Assembly: GCA_947174565.1 (NCBI GenBank)
Contig: CAMWJL010000005.1
Coordinates: 1 to 48,464 of the forward strand
Origin: an uncultured Prevotellaceae bacterium
GTDB lineage: Bacteria > Bacteroidota > Bacteroidia > Bacteroidales > Bacteroidaceae
Length of the DNA stretch: 48,464 bases
Direction: 5' to 3'
Shown here: one piece after another, positions 26,723-36,046 of the stretch
How positions within the stretch are numbered: position 1 is the stretch's first letter
How the letters are laid out: the number at the start of each line of letters is the position of its first letter
The notes under the pieces: model-generated
Databases searched by the model: none
Seen by the model: the letters and a program-made list of their open reading frames with translations, nothing else
Told to the model about the DNA's origin: nothing
Made by a program: the position numbers and the translations under genes

Positions 26723-28855
26723 GTGATTAAGAACATCACATTCACTCTTTACGCTATAGCCATCCTTGTGATGGCTATAGCCACCATTACAGAAAAGACA
26801 CAAGGCACTCCATACGTGCTCAGCAACATCTATGGTTCATGGTGGTTCACCGCCTTGTGGGCACTACTGGCTATTGGCGGCATTGCCTATCTGTTCCAAC
26901 GAAGAATTAAAAGACTCTCCATCATTTTGCTACACAGCTCTTTTCTCCTCATATTGGCTGGCGCATTGCTCACGCACCTGACTGCATGGCAAGGGATTGT
27001 ACATCTGCGCAAAGGAGAGGCTGTAACCTATTGCCATATTGAGGAAAACGGAGCACAAAGTCCTAAGAAACTTCCTTTTACCATCACACTCGAAGATTTC
27101 AATATCCGTTATCACAATGGTACGGAAACGGCTGCAGACTATGAATCACACCTCACCATTCGGACGGATACAGAAACGGAACATGGATACACTTCTATGA
27201 ATAACATTTATTCCACTCATGGCATCCGTCTTTACCAAAGCGGCTACGATGACGACATGCAAGGAACGACACTGTCGCTCAATAGTGACCCGTGGGGTAT
27301 TCCTGTTACATACACGGGATATGGACTTCTGTTTCTCTCCATGATTCTAACACTTATCGACCCCAAAGGACGATTTCGCCAGCTCGTCCGCAAAGCAAAT
27401 ATCGCCGCCGCATTCGTATTGCTGCTACCCATTCAAGCCCATGCCCTCAACACGTTCCCGAAGGAGATGGCTACAGAATTTGGGCATCTTTGTATCAACT
27501 ATGATGGCCGTATCTGCCCAATACAGACACTTGCACTGGATTTCACCCGCAAGCTATATGGCAAATCCTCCTATAACGGATACACGGCAGAACAGGTGCT
27601 TTGTGGCTTTGTTTGCTGCCGCAACGAATGGAGCCAAGAGCCATTGATACGCATAAAATCGGCAGAATTGCGTCAACGTATAGGTCTGCCCGAATACACT
27701 TCACTTACATCACTATTCAGGCAACAGGGCTACATCCTTGGTCCTTTCCTTCAAGAATATTATCAAGGGAATGGTGACAAATTCCATGAGGAAGTGGTGA
27801 AAGTTGATGAGAAAGTCATGCTCATCATGCAAGTGTCCCGAGGAGAGCTACTGCGCATCTTCCCGTTCGATGGCAAGTGGTATTCCCCTACCGACAGTTT
27901 GCCAACCATTATCGAGGCTGATCGCAAAGCATACTTCAGAAACGCCTTGCCAATGCTCGCCATGTATGTGACCAACCATCAAACGACCAATGCCAACGAG
28001 ATGCTCAAGAAAATGGCAAAGTACCAATCAGTATATGGAGCAGCCGACATGCCTTCGCCCACTCGCCTCACCGCAGAGCACCTCTACAACAGCATTCCCT
28101 TCGCCCAAGTGCTCTTCATGGTATGTCTCACCTTCTCATTCATCAGCCTGTTACGTTGGCAATGGGCAAAGAGGTTTTCGTTCTTAGTGCTCATCGCCGC
28201 ATTCCTTTCCCTCACATTCTGTCTGGCTTTGAGATGGATAGTCAGCGGATACATCCCCATGAGCAACGGCTACGAAACCATGATACTGATGGCATGGATT
28301 ATCATGCTTGCTTCGTTGCTCGTCTATCGCAAGTTCCGCATCATCCTCACCTTCGGCTTGCTGCTTTCAGGCTTCCTCCTGCTCGTCAGCCACCTCGGAC
28401 AGATGGATCCGAAAATCACCCATCTGATGCCCGTGTTATCATCACCTTTGCTGAGCATCCATGTCAGCTGCGTCATGATGGCATACGGACTTTTCAGCAT
28501 CACCTTTGCCTGTGGAGTTTATGGCATCATTGTCCGCAAGCATACAGAGGAGATGCACTTGCTGTCACAACTCTTTTTGTTTCTCGCCGAGTTCTTGCTG
28601 ACAGCAGGCATATTTCTGGGTGCTATATGGGCTAATGTGAGTTGGGGACGCTACTGGGGCTGGGATCCCAAGGAAGTGTGGGCACTCATCACCATGCTCA
28701 TCTATACCATTCCGATGCACAGTTCATCCGTACCATGGATACGGAAACCAATCCACTATCACATTTTCATGACAAGTGCCTTCCTCGCAGTACTCATCAC
28801 ATACTTCGGTGTCAATTTCTTCTTAGGAGGTCTGCACAGCTATGCCAATCAGTAG
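26723..28855 (+). CDS. ccsBA: CcsBA-type cytochrome c biogenesis protein (ResB-ResC fusion)
   Basis: System II heme exporter and apocytochrome ligase. 710 residues starting at a GTG. The N-terminal ResB part has four TM helices with an intervening periplasmic domain (about 80-200), then a second TM pair and a long periplasmic region (about 230-440). The C-terminal ResC/CcsA part has the heme-binding tryptophan-rich motif WGRYWGWDPKEVWALIT at about 641-657, and conserved His in ITHLMPVLSSPLLSIHV and IPMHSSSVPW. It lies 79 bp after the di-heme protein gene, so it probably matures that protein. No nrfH/nrfA genes, the usual partners in Bacteroidetes, are close by. Confidence 0.92.
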   Translation: MIKNITFTLYAIAILVMAIATITEKTQGTPYVLSNIYGSWWFTALWALLAIGGIAYLFQRRIKRLSIILLHSSFLLILAGALLTHLTAWQGIVHLRKGEAVTYCHIEENGAQSPKKLPFTITLEDFNIRYHNGTETAADYESHLTIRTDTETEHGYTSMNNIYSTHGIRLYQSGYDDDMQGTTLSLNSDPWGIPVTYTGYGLLFLSMILTLIDPKGRFRQLVRKANIAAAFVLLLPIQAHALNTFPKEMATEFGHLCINYDGRICPIQTLALDFTRKLYGKSSYNGYTAEQVLCGFVCCRNEWSQEPLIRIKSAELRQRIGLPEYTSLTSLFRQQGYILGPFLQEYYQGNGDKFHEEVVKVDEKVMLIMQVSRGELLRIFPFDGKWYSPTDSLPTIIEADRKAYFRNALPMLAMYVTNHQTTNANEMLKKMAKYQSVYGAADMPSPTRLTAEHLYNSIPFAQVLFMVCLTFSFISLLRWQWAKRFSFLVLIAAFLSLTFCLALRWIVSGYIPMSNGYETMILMAWIIMLASLLVYRKFRIILTFGLLLSGFLLLVSHLGQMDPKITHLMPVLSSPLLSIHVSCVMMAYGLFSITFACGVYGIIVRKHTEEMHLLSQLFLFLAEFLLTAGIFLGAIWANVSWGRYWGWDPKEVWALITMLIYTIPMHSSSVPWIRKPIHYHIFMTSAFLAVLITYFGVNFFLGGLHSYANQ

Positions 28856-28917
28856 TGTTCTTCCACTCGAAAAAGAAAATAAGTTTTAGTTTTCCATATT
28901 TACTCGTTTTTTTACAC

Positions 28918-28926
28918 TACCTTTGC
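28918..28926 (+). promoter_or_regulatory. -7 element of the Rid-family gene
   Basis: TAccTTTGC ends only 7 bp before the ATG at 28934. Transcription should start at or within a few bases of the start codon, so the mRNA is likely leaderless or nearly so. Confidence 0.7.
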
Positions 28927-28933
28927 ACTGTAT

Positions 28934-30070
28934 ATGGAATTTGTAACAAAGAATTTAGACAATGTTGGTGCTCACATAGAGTTGACACGCTTCACCGCAG
29001 GTAGTGTAACAGAACTGCATGCCATGCTCCATGTGGAGGCGCAAGGCGACTTGTTTGAGACGCAGTTTACCCGTCTGCTGCAAGCCAAGGAGGCACTGAT
29101 GGAAATGGAAGAGACGAAGGCTGCCAAAGTGGTGTTCAAGCGCTATTTCCTAAGTGATGCCACCAATCAGGTTCCACTGATTGAAGAGAGCGACGTATGC
29201 ACGATTTCTTATATTCAACAGCCTCCACTTGACGGTTCAAAGGTGGCACTTTGGCTTTATTTGCAGCAGGGCACAGAAGTGAGCCACATGAATGGTTCAA
29301 CCATAGTGAAGCACAACGGCTACAGCCACATTTGGACAATGGGACTGATGAACACCTCGGTTGACACTTCATATATGCAGACATGGAAGACGTTGCTCTC
29401 CTATATTGACACATTGAAACTGTTTGATGCGACTTTGGAAGCTAATTGCATCCGCACATGGTTCTTTGTCCGCGATGTCGATACGCAATACTGCGGATTA
29501 GTGAAGTCGCGCAAAGAGTGTTTCGTCGAACAAGGCTTGACTCCAGACACGCACTACATTGCTTCCACTGGTATTGGTGGAACACCTGCCGATCCGAAAG
29601 CACTGGTGCAGTTAGGCTGCTATGCCATAACGGGCTTCCAACCTGAACAGCAACGCTATCTCTATGCGTTGTCACACTTGAACAAAACTATCGAATATGG
29701 TGTCACCTTTGAACGAGGAACACTGATGCAGTACGGTGACCGCAACCACATATACGTCTCAGGTACAGCCTCCATCGACAACAAAGGTGAAGTAATGTAT
29801 ATAGGTGACATCGGCAAACAAACCCTGCGCATGTGGGAGAATGTAGAAAAACTGCTTGAAGAAGGTGGTATGGGTTATGAAGACGTGATGCAGATTGTCG
29901 TGTATTTACGAGACGGATCCGACTATGAGGTGGTGAAACAAATGTTCAACAAGAAGTTCCCCAACATGCCACTGATAATCACATTAGCACCTGTCTGCCG
30001 TCCCACATGGCTCATCGAGATGGAATGTATGGCAGTGAAAGAAGCGAAGAATCCTTACCCCAATTTTTAA
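28934..30070 (+). CDS. Rid/YjgF-family protein with chorismatase-like N-terminal domain
   Basis: 378 residues. The C-terminal third (about 255-370) is a Rid-type fold: IYVSGTASIDNKGEVMYIGD, QTLRMWENVEKLLEEGG and VCRPTWLIEMECMAV. The N-terminal two-thirds resembles the FkbO/Hyg5-like chorismatase domain (LHAMLHVEAQ, YSHIWTMGLMN, CIRTWFFVRDVDTQYCGLVKSR, in part). Rid proteins hydrolyse reactive imines; chorismatases cleave chorismate. Which activity holds is not clear. The GIGGTPADPKA segment and Arg in CRPTW could be substrate-binding. Solo gene with a near-leaderless promoter and a palindromic terminator at 30095-30130. Confidence 0.78.
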   Translation: MEFVTKNLDNVGAHIELTRFTAGSVTELHAMLHVEAQGDLFETQFTRLLQAKEALMEMEETKAAKVVFKRYFLSDATNQVPLIEESDVCTISYIQQPPLDGSKVALWLYLQQGTEVSHMNGSTIVKHNGYSHIWTMGLMNTSVDTSYMQTWKTLLSYIDTLKLFDATLEANCIRTWFFVRDVDTQYCGLVKSRKECFVEQGLTPDTHYIASTGIGGTPADPKALVQLGCYAITGFQPEQQRYLYALSHLNKTIEYGVTFERGTLMQYGDRNHIYVSGTASIDNKGEVMYIGDIGKQTLRMWENVEKLLEEGGMGYEDVMQIVVYLRDGSDYEVVKQMFNKKFPNMPLIITLAPVCRPTWLIEMECMAVKEAKNPYPNF

Positions 30071-30094
30071 GTAATATTTACATATATTATATAA

Positions 30095-30130
30095 TAAAAA
30101 AGGAACACTGAATTCAGTGTTCCTTTTTTA
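30095..30130. terminator. Bidirectional terminator between Rid gene and tRNA-Ser
   Basis: A perfect 18-bp inverted repeat centred on GAATTC with A6 and T6 ends. It starts at the base next to the tRNA 3' CCA and follows the Rid stop by 25 bp, so it serves both strands. Confidence 0.93.
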
Positions 30131-30220
30131 TGGCGGAAAGTGAGGGATTCGAACCCCCGGAACAGTTACCCGTTCACCGCATTTCGAGTGCGGCCCGTTC
30201 GACCACTCCGGCAACTTTCC
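30131..30220 (-). tRNA. serT: tRNA-Ser (anticodon CGA)
   Basis: 90 nt with encoded CCA. Acceptor stem GGAAAGT/ACTTTCC with G discriminator. Anticodon stem CCGCA/TGCGG encloses loop CTCGAAA, giving anticodon CGA (codon UCG). The long class II variable arm (GAAC...GTTC stem) is typical of serine tRNA. T-loop TTCGAAT. No intron. The 3' end abuts the palindromic terminator. Confidence 0.97.
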
Positions 30221-30546
30221 TCGTAAAAGGGCAAGCCTGCCAAACAAGCCCACCCCTTATGAGAAAGCCGGGAGGAGATGTGATGAAACTCCGATGTTGT
30301 AAGATTTGAGTATTTATTGCCCTTTGTAATCCACCGACACTCAGGTTTCCAGATGCCGAAATCCCATATTCAAAGACATGGCGACTTCTGGGTTGTGGCC
30401 CGCCATTAGACAATAAAATCATCTCGGTTCCAGTAATTAATTTGATGAGTATCCCAATCGATCCTGTACCCCAGCTTATATGTAAGCGTTGACCTCGTTC
30501 TGTTATCGGTTCACTCACCGATTTGAAGCATCCCCGCTTTTTCTAT
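30221..30546 (-). ncRNA. Candidate structured RNA or long leader upstream of tRNA-Ser
   Basis: About 325 nt between a consensus promoter (30549-30581) and the tRNA gene, with no credible protein. Several hairpins can be drawn: ATCGGT/ACCGAT (30505-30522), GCTTA/TAAGC (30474-30487) and ATGGCG/CGCCAT (30378-30406). An open frame covers much of it but runs into the tRNA and has no protein-like features. It may be a separate small RNA or a long 5' leader of the tRNA transcript. I find no conserved core of RNase P RNA, tmRNA or SRP RNA in it. Confidence 0.42.
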
Positions 30547-30548
30547 AG

Positions 30549-30581
30549 GCAAAGGTAGAACATTCACAGCATATAAACAAG
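30549..30581 (-). promoter_or_regulatory. Promoter facing the tRNA-Ser leader region
   Basis: Minus strand: cTTG (30581-30578), 20-bp spacer, TACCTTTGC (30557-30549). It is one of the best matches in the window, yet no coding gene follows it for 330 bp until the tRNA. Confidence 0.78.
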
Positions 30582-30654
30582 GGATTTGAAGAAAAAATTC
30601 TCCAAACCCCATGTTTTCTACTCAAGTCGAAACCTGAACGCTGTTGACTGCGAC

Positions 30655-32190
30655 CTATTCGCCCAAATAAACGGCGAATGACATGGCTCGACCCGCAGGC
30701 GTTTTACCCCAAATCCAAAGGGTCTGCTCGTCACTACCCTGTGCCGCACGGAAAGCGGATTCCATATCGGTTGCAGACTTGATGTTTTGGTTATTTGCCT
30801 TCAGAATGATGAAGTCTTCGGGGACACCAGCGTCTTTCAAATAACCGCTCTTCAGTTTCTTGACTTGCACGCCAAAGGACAGATGGAAGGTTTTCTTTTG
30901 ACTCTCTGTCAACTCAACGAACTCTGCGCCTAACACATCAGATTTCTGAGTCTTGATGACATTAGTACTACCCTTTGCGTTGCGGAACGTGAGCGAAGCA
31001 GTCTTCTCTTTCTTGTCCCGAATATACCCAATAATTGCTGTATCACCAGGACGATATTTGGTAGTAGCCTCCTGAAGTTCCGACATTTTCGTCACTTTCT
31101 TTCCGCCCACAGAAACAACCACGTCTCCCTTCTTGATGCCAGCTTCGGCAGCAGCACCATCTTCTACCACTTCGGCCACATAAACACCATCATTCGTGCC
31201 AAAGTCGGCTGTAAACGTCTCATCCTCATGCTTCTGTGCATCAATGTAGTCGCGCAAAGTCACACCACTAATGCCCAACAGAGCACGCTGTACCGTACCA
31301 TAGGCTTTGAGGTCTGTCACCACCTTTGTCATAATGGTGGTAGGAATGGCGAATCCATATCCCGTAAACGAGCCTGTTTGCGAATAAAGCATTGCATTGA
31401 TGCCCACAAGTTCACCACGGGTATTGACCAATGCACCACCAGAGTTACCCGCATTGATGGCTGCATCCGTCTGGATGAACGACTCAATGCCATTTTTATG
31501 AGCACCCAAGTTGCGTGCCTTTGCCGACACGATACCAGCCGTAACAGTAGAGGTCAGGTTGAAAGGGTTACCCACAGCCAAGACCCACTCACCCACTTTC
31601 AGCTGGTCAGAATCACCAATCACGATAGCAGGCAATTGAGTGGCATCAATCTTCAGCAATGCCAAATCGGTGTCGCTATCAAGACCAATGACATGAGCCG
31701 TGAACTCGCGGTTGTCATTGAGCGTAATGGTTATCTCATCGGCATTCTCCACCACATGGTTGTTCGTCACGATATAACCATCGCTGGAAATAATCACGCC
31801 CGAACCAGCTGACTCACGCTTCGGAGTCTCCACCTGACGACGCTGGCTGCCACCGCCACGACCAAAGAAATCACCGAAGAAATCGGCAAATGGATCGTGA
31901 TATTCAACCATTTGCTTCTTTCCCTTCTGTACACATTTAATATATACTACCGCATTGCAAGCTTTCTCTGCCGCCTCCGTCAAATCGACAGGTTGAGCAG
32001 CAGGATGAGCAACATTGGAGAGTTGCATCAAGTTAGCGGTTTTCTCCACAGCAGGTACAGAAACTCCCGTCTGAGACGATACTACATGAGTTGAGTTTTG
32101 CGACAAAGAATAAGCAAAGGCTCCTGTTAATCCTGCAAGAAAGGCCACACATGCCAGTGTGCCATAAAATCTTTTTGTTGTCTGTTTCAT
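30655..32190 (-). CDS. htrA: Periplasmic serine protease HtrA/DegP
   Basis: Protease and chaperone for misfolded envelope proteins. 511 residues with an N-terminal hydrophobic segment (about 8-28, ending near AYSLSQ). Triad: His in IVTNNHVV, Asp in LDSDTDLALLK, Ser in NAGNSGGALV. An unusual Phe/Gly/Asp-rich loop (FADFFGDFFGRGGG) lies before the protease core, equivalent to the DegP LA-loop. Two PDZ domains follow (AAEAGIKKGDVVVSVGGKKV; a shorter second one ending in TLWIWGK). Solo gene. The 316-bp upstream gap has no TAnnTTTG match, so control by an alternative or stress sigma factor is possible. Confidence 0.94.
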   Translation of the reverse strand: MKQTTKRFYGTLACVAFLAGLTGAFAYSLSQNSTHVVSSQTGVSVPAVEKTANLMQLSNVAHPAAQPVDLTEAAEKACNAVVYIKCVQKGKKQMVEYHDPFADFFGDFFGRGGGSQRRQVETPKRESAGSGVIISSDGYIVTNNHVVENADEITITLNDNREFTAHVIGLDSDTDLALLKIDATQLPAIVIGDSDQLKVGEWVLAVGNPFNLTSTVTAGIVSAKARNLGAHKNGIESFIQTDAAINAGNSGGALVNTRGELVGINAMLYSQTGSFTGYGFAIPTTIMTKVVTDLKAYGTVQRALLGISGVTLRDYIDAQKHEDETFTADFGTNDGVYVAEVVEDGAAAEAGIKKGDVVVSVGGKKVTKMSELQEATTKYRPGDTAIIGYIRDKKEKTASLTFRNAKGSTNVIKTQKSDVLGAEFVELTESQKKTFHLSFGVQVKKLKSGYLKDAGVPEDFIILKANNQNIKSATDMESAFRAAQGSDEQTLWIWGKTPAGRAMSFAVYLGE

Positions 32191-32448
32191 AATTTTCTTT
32201 TCATTCGTTTTTAGTTATGTTTCTATCACTCTCATGAAACGAACCATTATATCCAAATCCCATACCTGTAACATGGACACAACGTATTCGTTTTCGGGCA
32301 CAAAATAACAACAAAATTCTTTCTTCTCAAAACATTTCACTCATGTTTTTTGTCCGTATTGAACTTGTTTAACAAATGGAACGAAAGCATTAACACGGAT
32401 TAAGATTTTTCTTAAATTGAAGCACACAAATTAACACTATCACGAACA
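32191..32448. other. Non-coding region upstream of htrA
   Basis: About 260 bp, AT-rich, with no gene. I looked for a minus-strand TAnnTTTG box and found none. TTGTTTAACAA (near 32367) is a perfect 11-bp palindrome that could be a regulator site; this is weak. The far end holds the guaA terminator. Confidence 0.4.
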
Positions 32449-32490
32449 CAAAAGGAGGAGGCTATGTTTCGACACATCCTCCTCCTTTTG
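32449..32490 (-). terminator. guaA terminator
   Basis: A 13-bp perfect stem (32449-32461 with 32478-32490) and a 16-nt loop. The stem itself ends in TTTTG on the minus strand. It starts about 17 bp after the guaA stop. Confidence 0.8.
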
Positions 32491-32506
32491 ATATACATGC
32501 GAGGAA

Positions 32507-34114
32507 TCATTCCCACTCTATCGTTGCTGGCGGTTTGGAAGAGACATCATAGCATACACGGTTGACTCCACGCACGTTACGAATAATTTGGTTGCTCACC
32601 TCGGCCAAGAAGTCGTAAGGCAGTTTCGCCCAGTCAGCGGTCATGGCATCGGAAGAGGTGACAGCACGGAGAGCTACGGGGTTCTCGTAGGTGCGCTCGT
32701 CGCCCATTACACCAACCGACTTCACATCGGAGAGGAGGATGGCACCTGCTTGCCAAATTTGGTCGTAAAGAGACACCTCTATTTCACCGTCCTTCATGTC
32801 GGCAGGAACACCAGCGGCAAGCACCTTGCGAGCATCCTCGCCTGAGAGCTTCACTTTCCAGTCGCGAAGACCACGAATGAAAATGTCATCGGCCTCTTGC
32901 AGCACACGCACCTTCTCGGGGGTGATGTCGCCCAAAATGCGCACTGCCAAGCCAGGACCTGGGAAGGGATGGCGCGTGATGAGGTGTTCGGGCATTTGGA
33001 GTTGACGACCCACGCGACGCACTTCATCCTTGAAGAGCCATTTGAGCGGTTCACAGAGTTTCAAACCCATCTTCTCGGGAAGACCGCCCACGTTATGGTG
33101 AGACTTGATGACCTTGCCCGTGATGTTGAGCGACTCAATACGGTCTGGATATATCGTACCTTGAGCCAACCACTTAGCACCCTCAATCTTCTTGGCTTCG
33201 GCTTCGAACACGTCGATGAAACCCGCGCCAATAATCTTACGCTTGCGTTCGGGTTCGCTCACCCCTGCCAATTCTGCATAAAATTTGGCCGAAGCATCCA
33301 CGCCCACGACATTCAAGCCCAAACACTCATAGTCACGCAACACGTCGGCAAATTCGTTCTTACGGAGCAACCCGTTGTTGACGAAAATACAGGTGAGATT
33401 GCTACCGATTGCGCGGTTGAGCAACACGGCTGCCACAGAAGAATCTACACCGCCCGAGAGTCCGAGAATCACCTTCTCATCGCCTACCTGCTGACGCAAT
33501 TCGGCTACCGTCTGATCGACGAACGAGGCTGGAGACCAATCCTGTTTGCCACCACAAATGTCAACTACAAAATTGCGGAGCAGTTGAGTGCCATCAACAG
33601 AATGGAACACCTCAGGATGGTACTGCACACCCCAAATGCGCTCATCATTGGCAGCATAAGCGGCATACTTCACCGTTGCCGTGGAAGCGATGCAACGGAA
33701 TCCCTCAGGCAAGCAAGTGATGGTGTCGCCATGAGACATCCACACTTGGCTGTCGGGCGCAAAACCCTTCAACAGCGGATTGCCCTGCTCCATGTACACA
33801 AGGTTTGCACGACCATACTCACGCGTACCCTCTGGCTCCACCTTGCCACCGAAAGTGTGTGCCATCAACTGCGCACCATAGCAGATGCCAAGGATTGGGT
33901 ACTTGCCACGGATAGCCGCAAAATCAAGTTTGAATGCCCGCTCTTCATACACACTGTAAGGCGAACCAGACAAGATAACACCTATCACATCAGGGTCATC
34001 CTGCGGAAACTTGTTGTAAGGCATGATTTCGCAGAATGTGTTCAACTCACGAACACGACGACCAATCAACTGCGTCGTTTGCGAACCAAAGTCTAAAATA
34101 ATTATTTTCTGCAT
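32507..34114 (-). CDS. guaA: GMP synthase (glutamine-hydrolysing)
   Basis: Converts XMP to GMP. 535 residues. Class I amidotransferase domain at 1-200 with the Cys nucleophile in GICYGAQ and His/Glu in YHPEVF. The ATP pyrophosphatase domain begins near 205 with the PP-loop LSGGVDSS. The dimerisation domain ends in the usual KPPATIEWE. All catalytic residues are intact. Solo gene with its own promoter and terminator. Confidence 0.98.
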   Translation of the reverse strand: MQKIIILDFGSQTTQLIGRRVRELNTFCEIMPYNKFPQDDPDVIGVILSGSPYSVYEERAFKLDFAAIRGKYPILGICYGAQLMAHTFGGKVEPEGTREYGRANLVYMEQGNPLLKGFAPDSQVWMSHGDTITCLPEGFRCIASTATVKYAAYAANDERIWGVQYHPEVFHSVDGTQLLRNFVVDICGGKQDWSPASFVDQTVAELRQQVGDEKVILGLSGGVDSSVAAVLLNRAIGSNLTCIFVNNGLLRKNEFADVLRDYECLGLNVVGVDASAKFYAELAGVSEPERKRKIIGAGFIDVFEAEAKKIEGAKWLAQGTIYPDRIESLNITGKVIKSHHNVGGLPEKMGLKLCEPLKWLFKDEVRRVGRQLQMPEHLITRHPFPGPGLAVRILGDITPEKVRVLQEADDIFIRGLRDWKVKLSGEDARKVLAAGVPADMKDGEIEVSLYDQIWQAGAILLSDVKSVGVMGDERTYENPVALRAVTSSDAMTADWAKLPYDFLAEVSNQIIRNVRGVNRVCYDVSSKPPATIEWE

Positions 34115-34148
34115 ATATTATATAATATGTGTAGTTTCGTTAGAAAAT

Positions 34149-34180
34149 ACAAAGTTACAATTAAGCGAGCATAAAACAAA
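34149..34180 (-). promoter_or_regulatory. guaA promoter
   Basis: Minus strand: TTTG (34180-34177), 19-bp spacer, TAACTTTGT (34157-34149). It lies 35 bp before the guaA start. Confidence 0.75.
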
Positions 34181-34204
34181 ATGAAAGAACAACTTTATTC
34201 ATTT

Positions 34205-35986
34205 TTACTGATATATTCGCACGTAGTCTATTTCATATTTCATAGGTAGAGCATCTCGCAAGATTTCTCCACCGTTGTCTCCGCCAAGAGCAAGATTAAG
34301 AAGGACATAATGAGGCTGACGCATGGGATTCGAGCCATTTCCGATTTTGCCATTGTATGTATCCTCCAATGAAATCTCATTCAAAAGTTCATCATCAAGG
34401 AATATTCTCAGATAATCCTTGTCCCAATCCAAACGCCAAATATGAAATTTAGATGTCCAATCCGAATCCTTTTCAAGAAACTTCTCAAAAGGCACTGCTT
34501 TGCTGTTCCATTTAGCATCATACGGTTTGTCTTTGCCCCATGCCGCGTTGGCAAGAATATGAGGAATATCGTCTATGCGATAATATTCCATGACATCAAT
34601 CTCACCATTTGACGGCCAGGGCATATCTTTCCCTAAAGTCCAGATCGCAGGCCATGCACCAGAAGCAACGGGAATCCTGGCACGGACTTCCAGTGTGCCA
34701 TACTGAAACTCCTGCTTGCCACGAGTATTTACCGATGCAGATGTGTAATCAATAGTCGGACGGGAGCTGCGCCAGTCTTTTGCTCCTTCGCGGTACAAAG
34801 GATTGGGTCTATTTTCCTTGCGCGCCTCAAGCACAAGAAGACCGTCCTTGCAATAGGCATTTTCAGTCTGATACCACTGGTCTTCATGATTGCGAACAAA
34901 CCCATTCTCAAAGTTCCAGTAAAGACCGTTAATCGGTCCGTCGGTATTGAACTCATCGCTCCATACAAGTTTTTTACCGACTTTTAGTTTGTCTCCACTG
35001 AGATCGACCTCAAAAATCTGTGGGATGCGGATGTAGTTGCCATGGTCATTGCGATGACTATGAACAGACATAAGCCAACGGCCGGACAAATCCTTGAACA
35101 ACATTCCATGACCATGGTCAGGCGGTGTAATAGGTTTCTCTTCCTGTACCCACGGACCATCGATATTGCCACTTTCTGAATAAGCCACCCCTTGCGTGTA
35201 AATTCCATATATCCAACTTGTCCATATCATGCCGAGTCGACCGGTGTCTGTACGGAACAACCAAGGACCGTCTGTCACTCTGTTAGGCACAATTTTGCCG
35301 TCGAGTTTTTCCCGGCTCCAAGGAGACGCACTTGCCTTGAAAAGCAGTTTACCGTTTCCGATAGTTCCACTTAAATCATCTTTAAGCCGAACTCTTTCCA
35401 TTGTACCGTCCCAGTTGGAAATCCATTCTCCGCAATACACCATATAAGGCTTACCGTCACTGTCCACCCAAAATGTTCCATCAAGCGTAGGACGATCTTC
35501 CGGCAAATAGTTTTCATCCGAAATAGGACGGTAAGGTCCCCATGGTACATCGCTAACCATAACATGAGTTGCTCTGCGAGGGAGATTCATTCCTTTGAAT
35601 GAACCGATATTCACTTCTTTGTTTGTAAAAGTGGCAAAGCAATAATACTTACCGTTATAGAGGTGCAGTTCCGCAGCCCATATTTCGGGATTGCGCCCCA
35701 TCCACGAGGTGGTGTCAGGCTCAATCAGACGATATGGGCCAGTCCACTTGTCAAGGTCGCGACTTATCCACAACTTTCCTGAAGTTCCGGTCATGTAATA
35801 CAGTCCAGATTCTTTGTCAGCAAGAATACACGGATCGCTAAGGCGAATGGAATCACGTGGGACATCCACCTTGAATCCCCAAAGCTGACGCGAACGCAAG
35901 GACTCGAACGGTTCTCCTGCCACTGCCTTTCCACAAAGCAATAGCAAGGAAAAAATAAGTACTGTAAGACACTTCCTGATATTCAT
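34205..35986 (-). CDS. Two-domain glycoside hydrolase, GH43-like plus GH16
   Basis: 593 residues with a signal peptide ending KAVAG. Residues about 45-330 form a five-bladed GH43-like domain (RLSDPCILAD with the likely base Asp, EIWAAELHLYNGKYYC, LDGTFWVDSDGKPYMVY). At the usual general-acid site the sequence is VTDGPWLF, Asp in place of Glu. Residues about 345-593 are a GH16 domain (WSDEFNTDG, ASGAWPAIWTLG, catalytic GEIDVMEYY, YEIDYVRIY). GH16 enzymes cleave beta-1,3 or beta-1,4 glucans and galactans; GH43 remove arabinose, xylose or galactose. A shared target such as a beta-1,3-glucan or galactan is inferred. No SusC/SusD genes are near. Probably periplasmic. Confidence 0.87.
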   Translation of the reverse strand: MNIRKCLTVLIFSLLLLCGKAVAGEPFESLRSRQLWGFKVDVPRDSIRLSDPCILADKESGLYYMTGTSGKLWISRDLDKWTGPYRLIEPDTTSWMGRNPEIWAAELHLYNGKYYCFATFTNKEVNIGSFKGMNLPRRATHVMVSDVPWGPYRPISDENYLPEDRPTLDGTFWVDSDGKPYMVYCGEWISNWDGTMERVRLKDDLSGTIGNGKLLFKASASPWSREKLDGKIVPNRVTDGPWLFRTDTGRLGMIWTSWIYGIYTQGVAYSESGNIDGPWVQEEKPITPPDHGHGMLFKDLSGRWLMSVHSHRNDHGNYIRIPQIFEVDLSGDKLKVGKKLVWSDEFNTDGPINGLYWNFENGFVRNHEDQWYQTENAYCKDGLLVLEARKENRPNPLYREGAKDWRSSRPTIDYTSASVNTRGKQEFQYGTLEVRARIPVASGAWPAIWTLGKDMPWPSNGEIDVMEYYRIDDIPHILANAAWGKDKPYDAKWNSKAVPFEKFLEKDSDWTSKFHIWRLDWDKDYLRIFLDDELLNEISLEDTYNGKIGNGSNPMRQPHYVLLNLALGGDNGGEILRDALPMKYEIDYVRIYQ

Positions 35987-36046
35987 GCTATCTGAATTTA
36001 ACGTGAGTTTAACGAATGATAATCATCTACAAATTGGGTGACCGCT

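Noticed and set aside
30224..30256. Terminator separating the candidate RNA from tRNA-Ser
   Set aside because: Only about 4 bp of good stem before the T-run; too weak to claim.
30174..30518. 114-codon frame on the minus strand
   Set aside because: It runs into the tRNA-Ser gene and shows no family or signal; region better read as RNA or leader.
32897..34096. 399-codon frame opposite guaA
   Set aside because: Antisense shadow of a fully conserved guaA; no recognisable protein.
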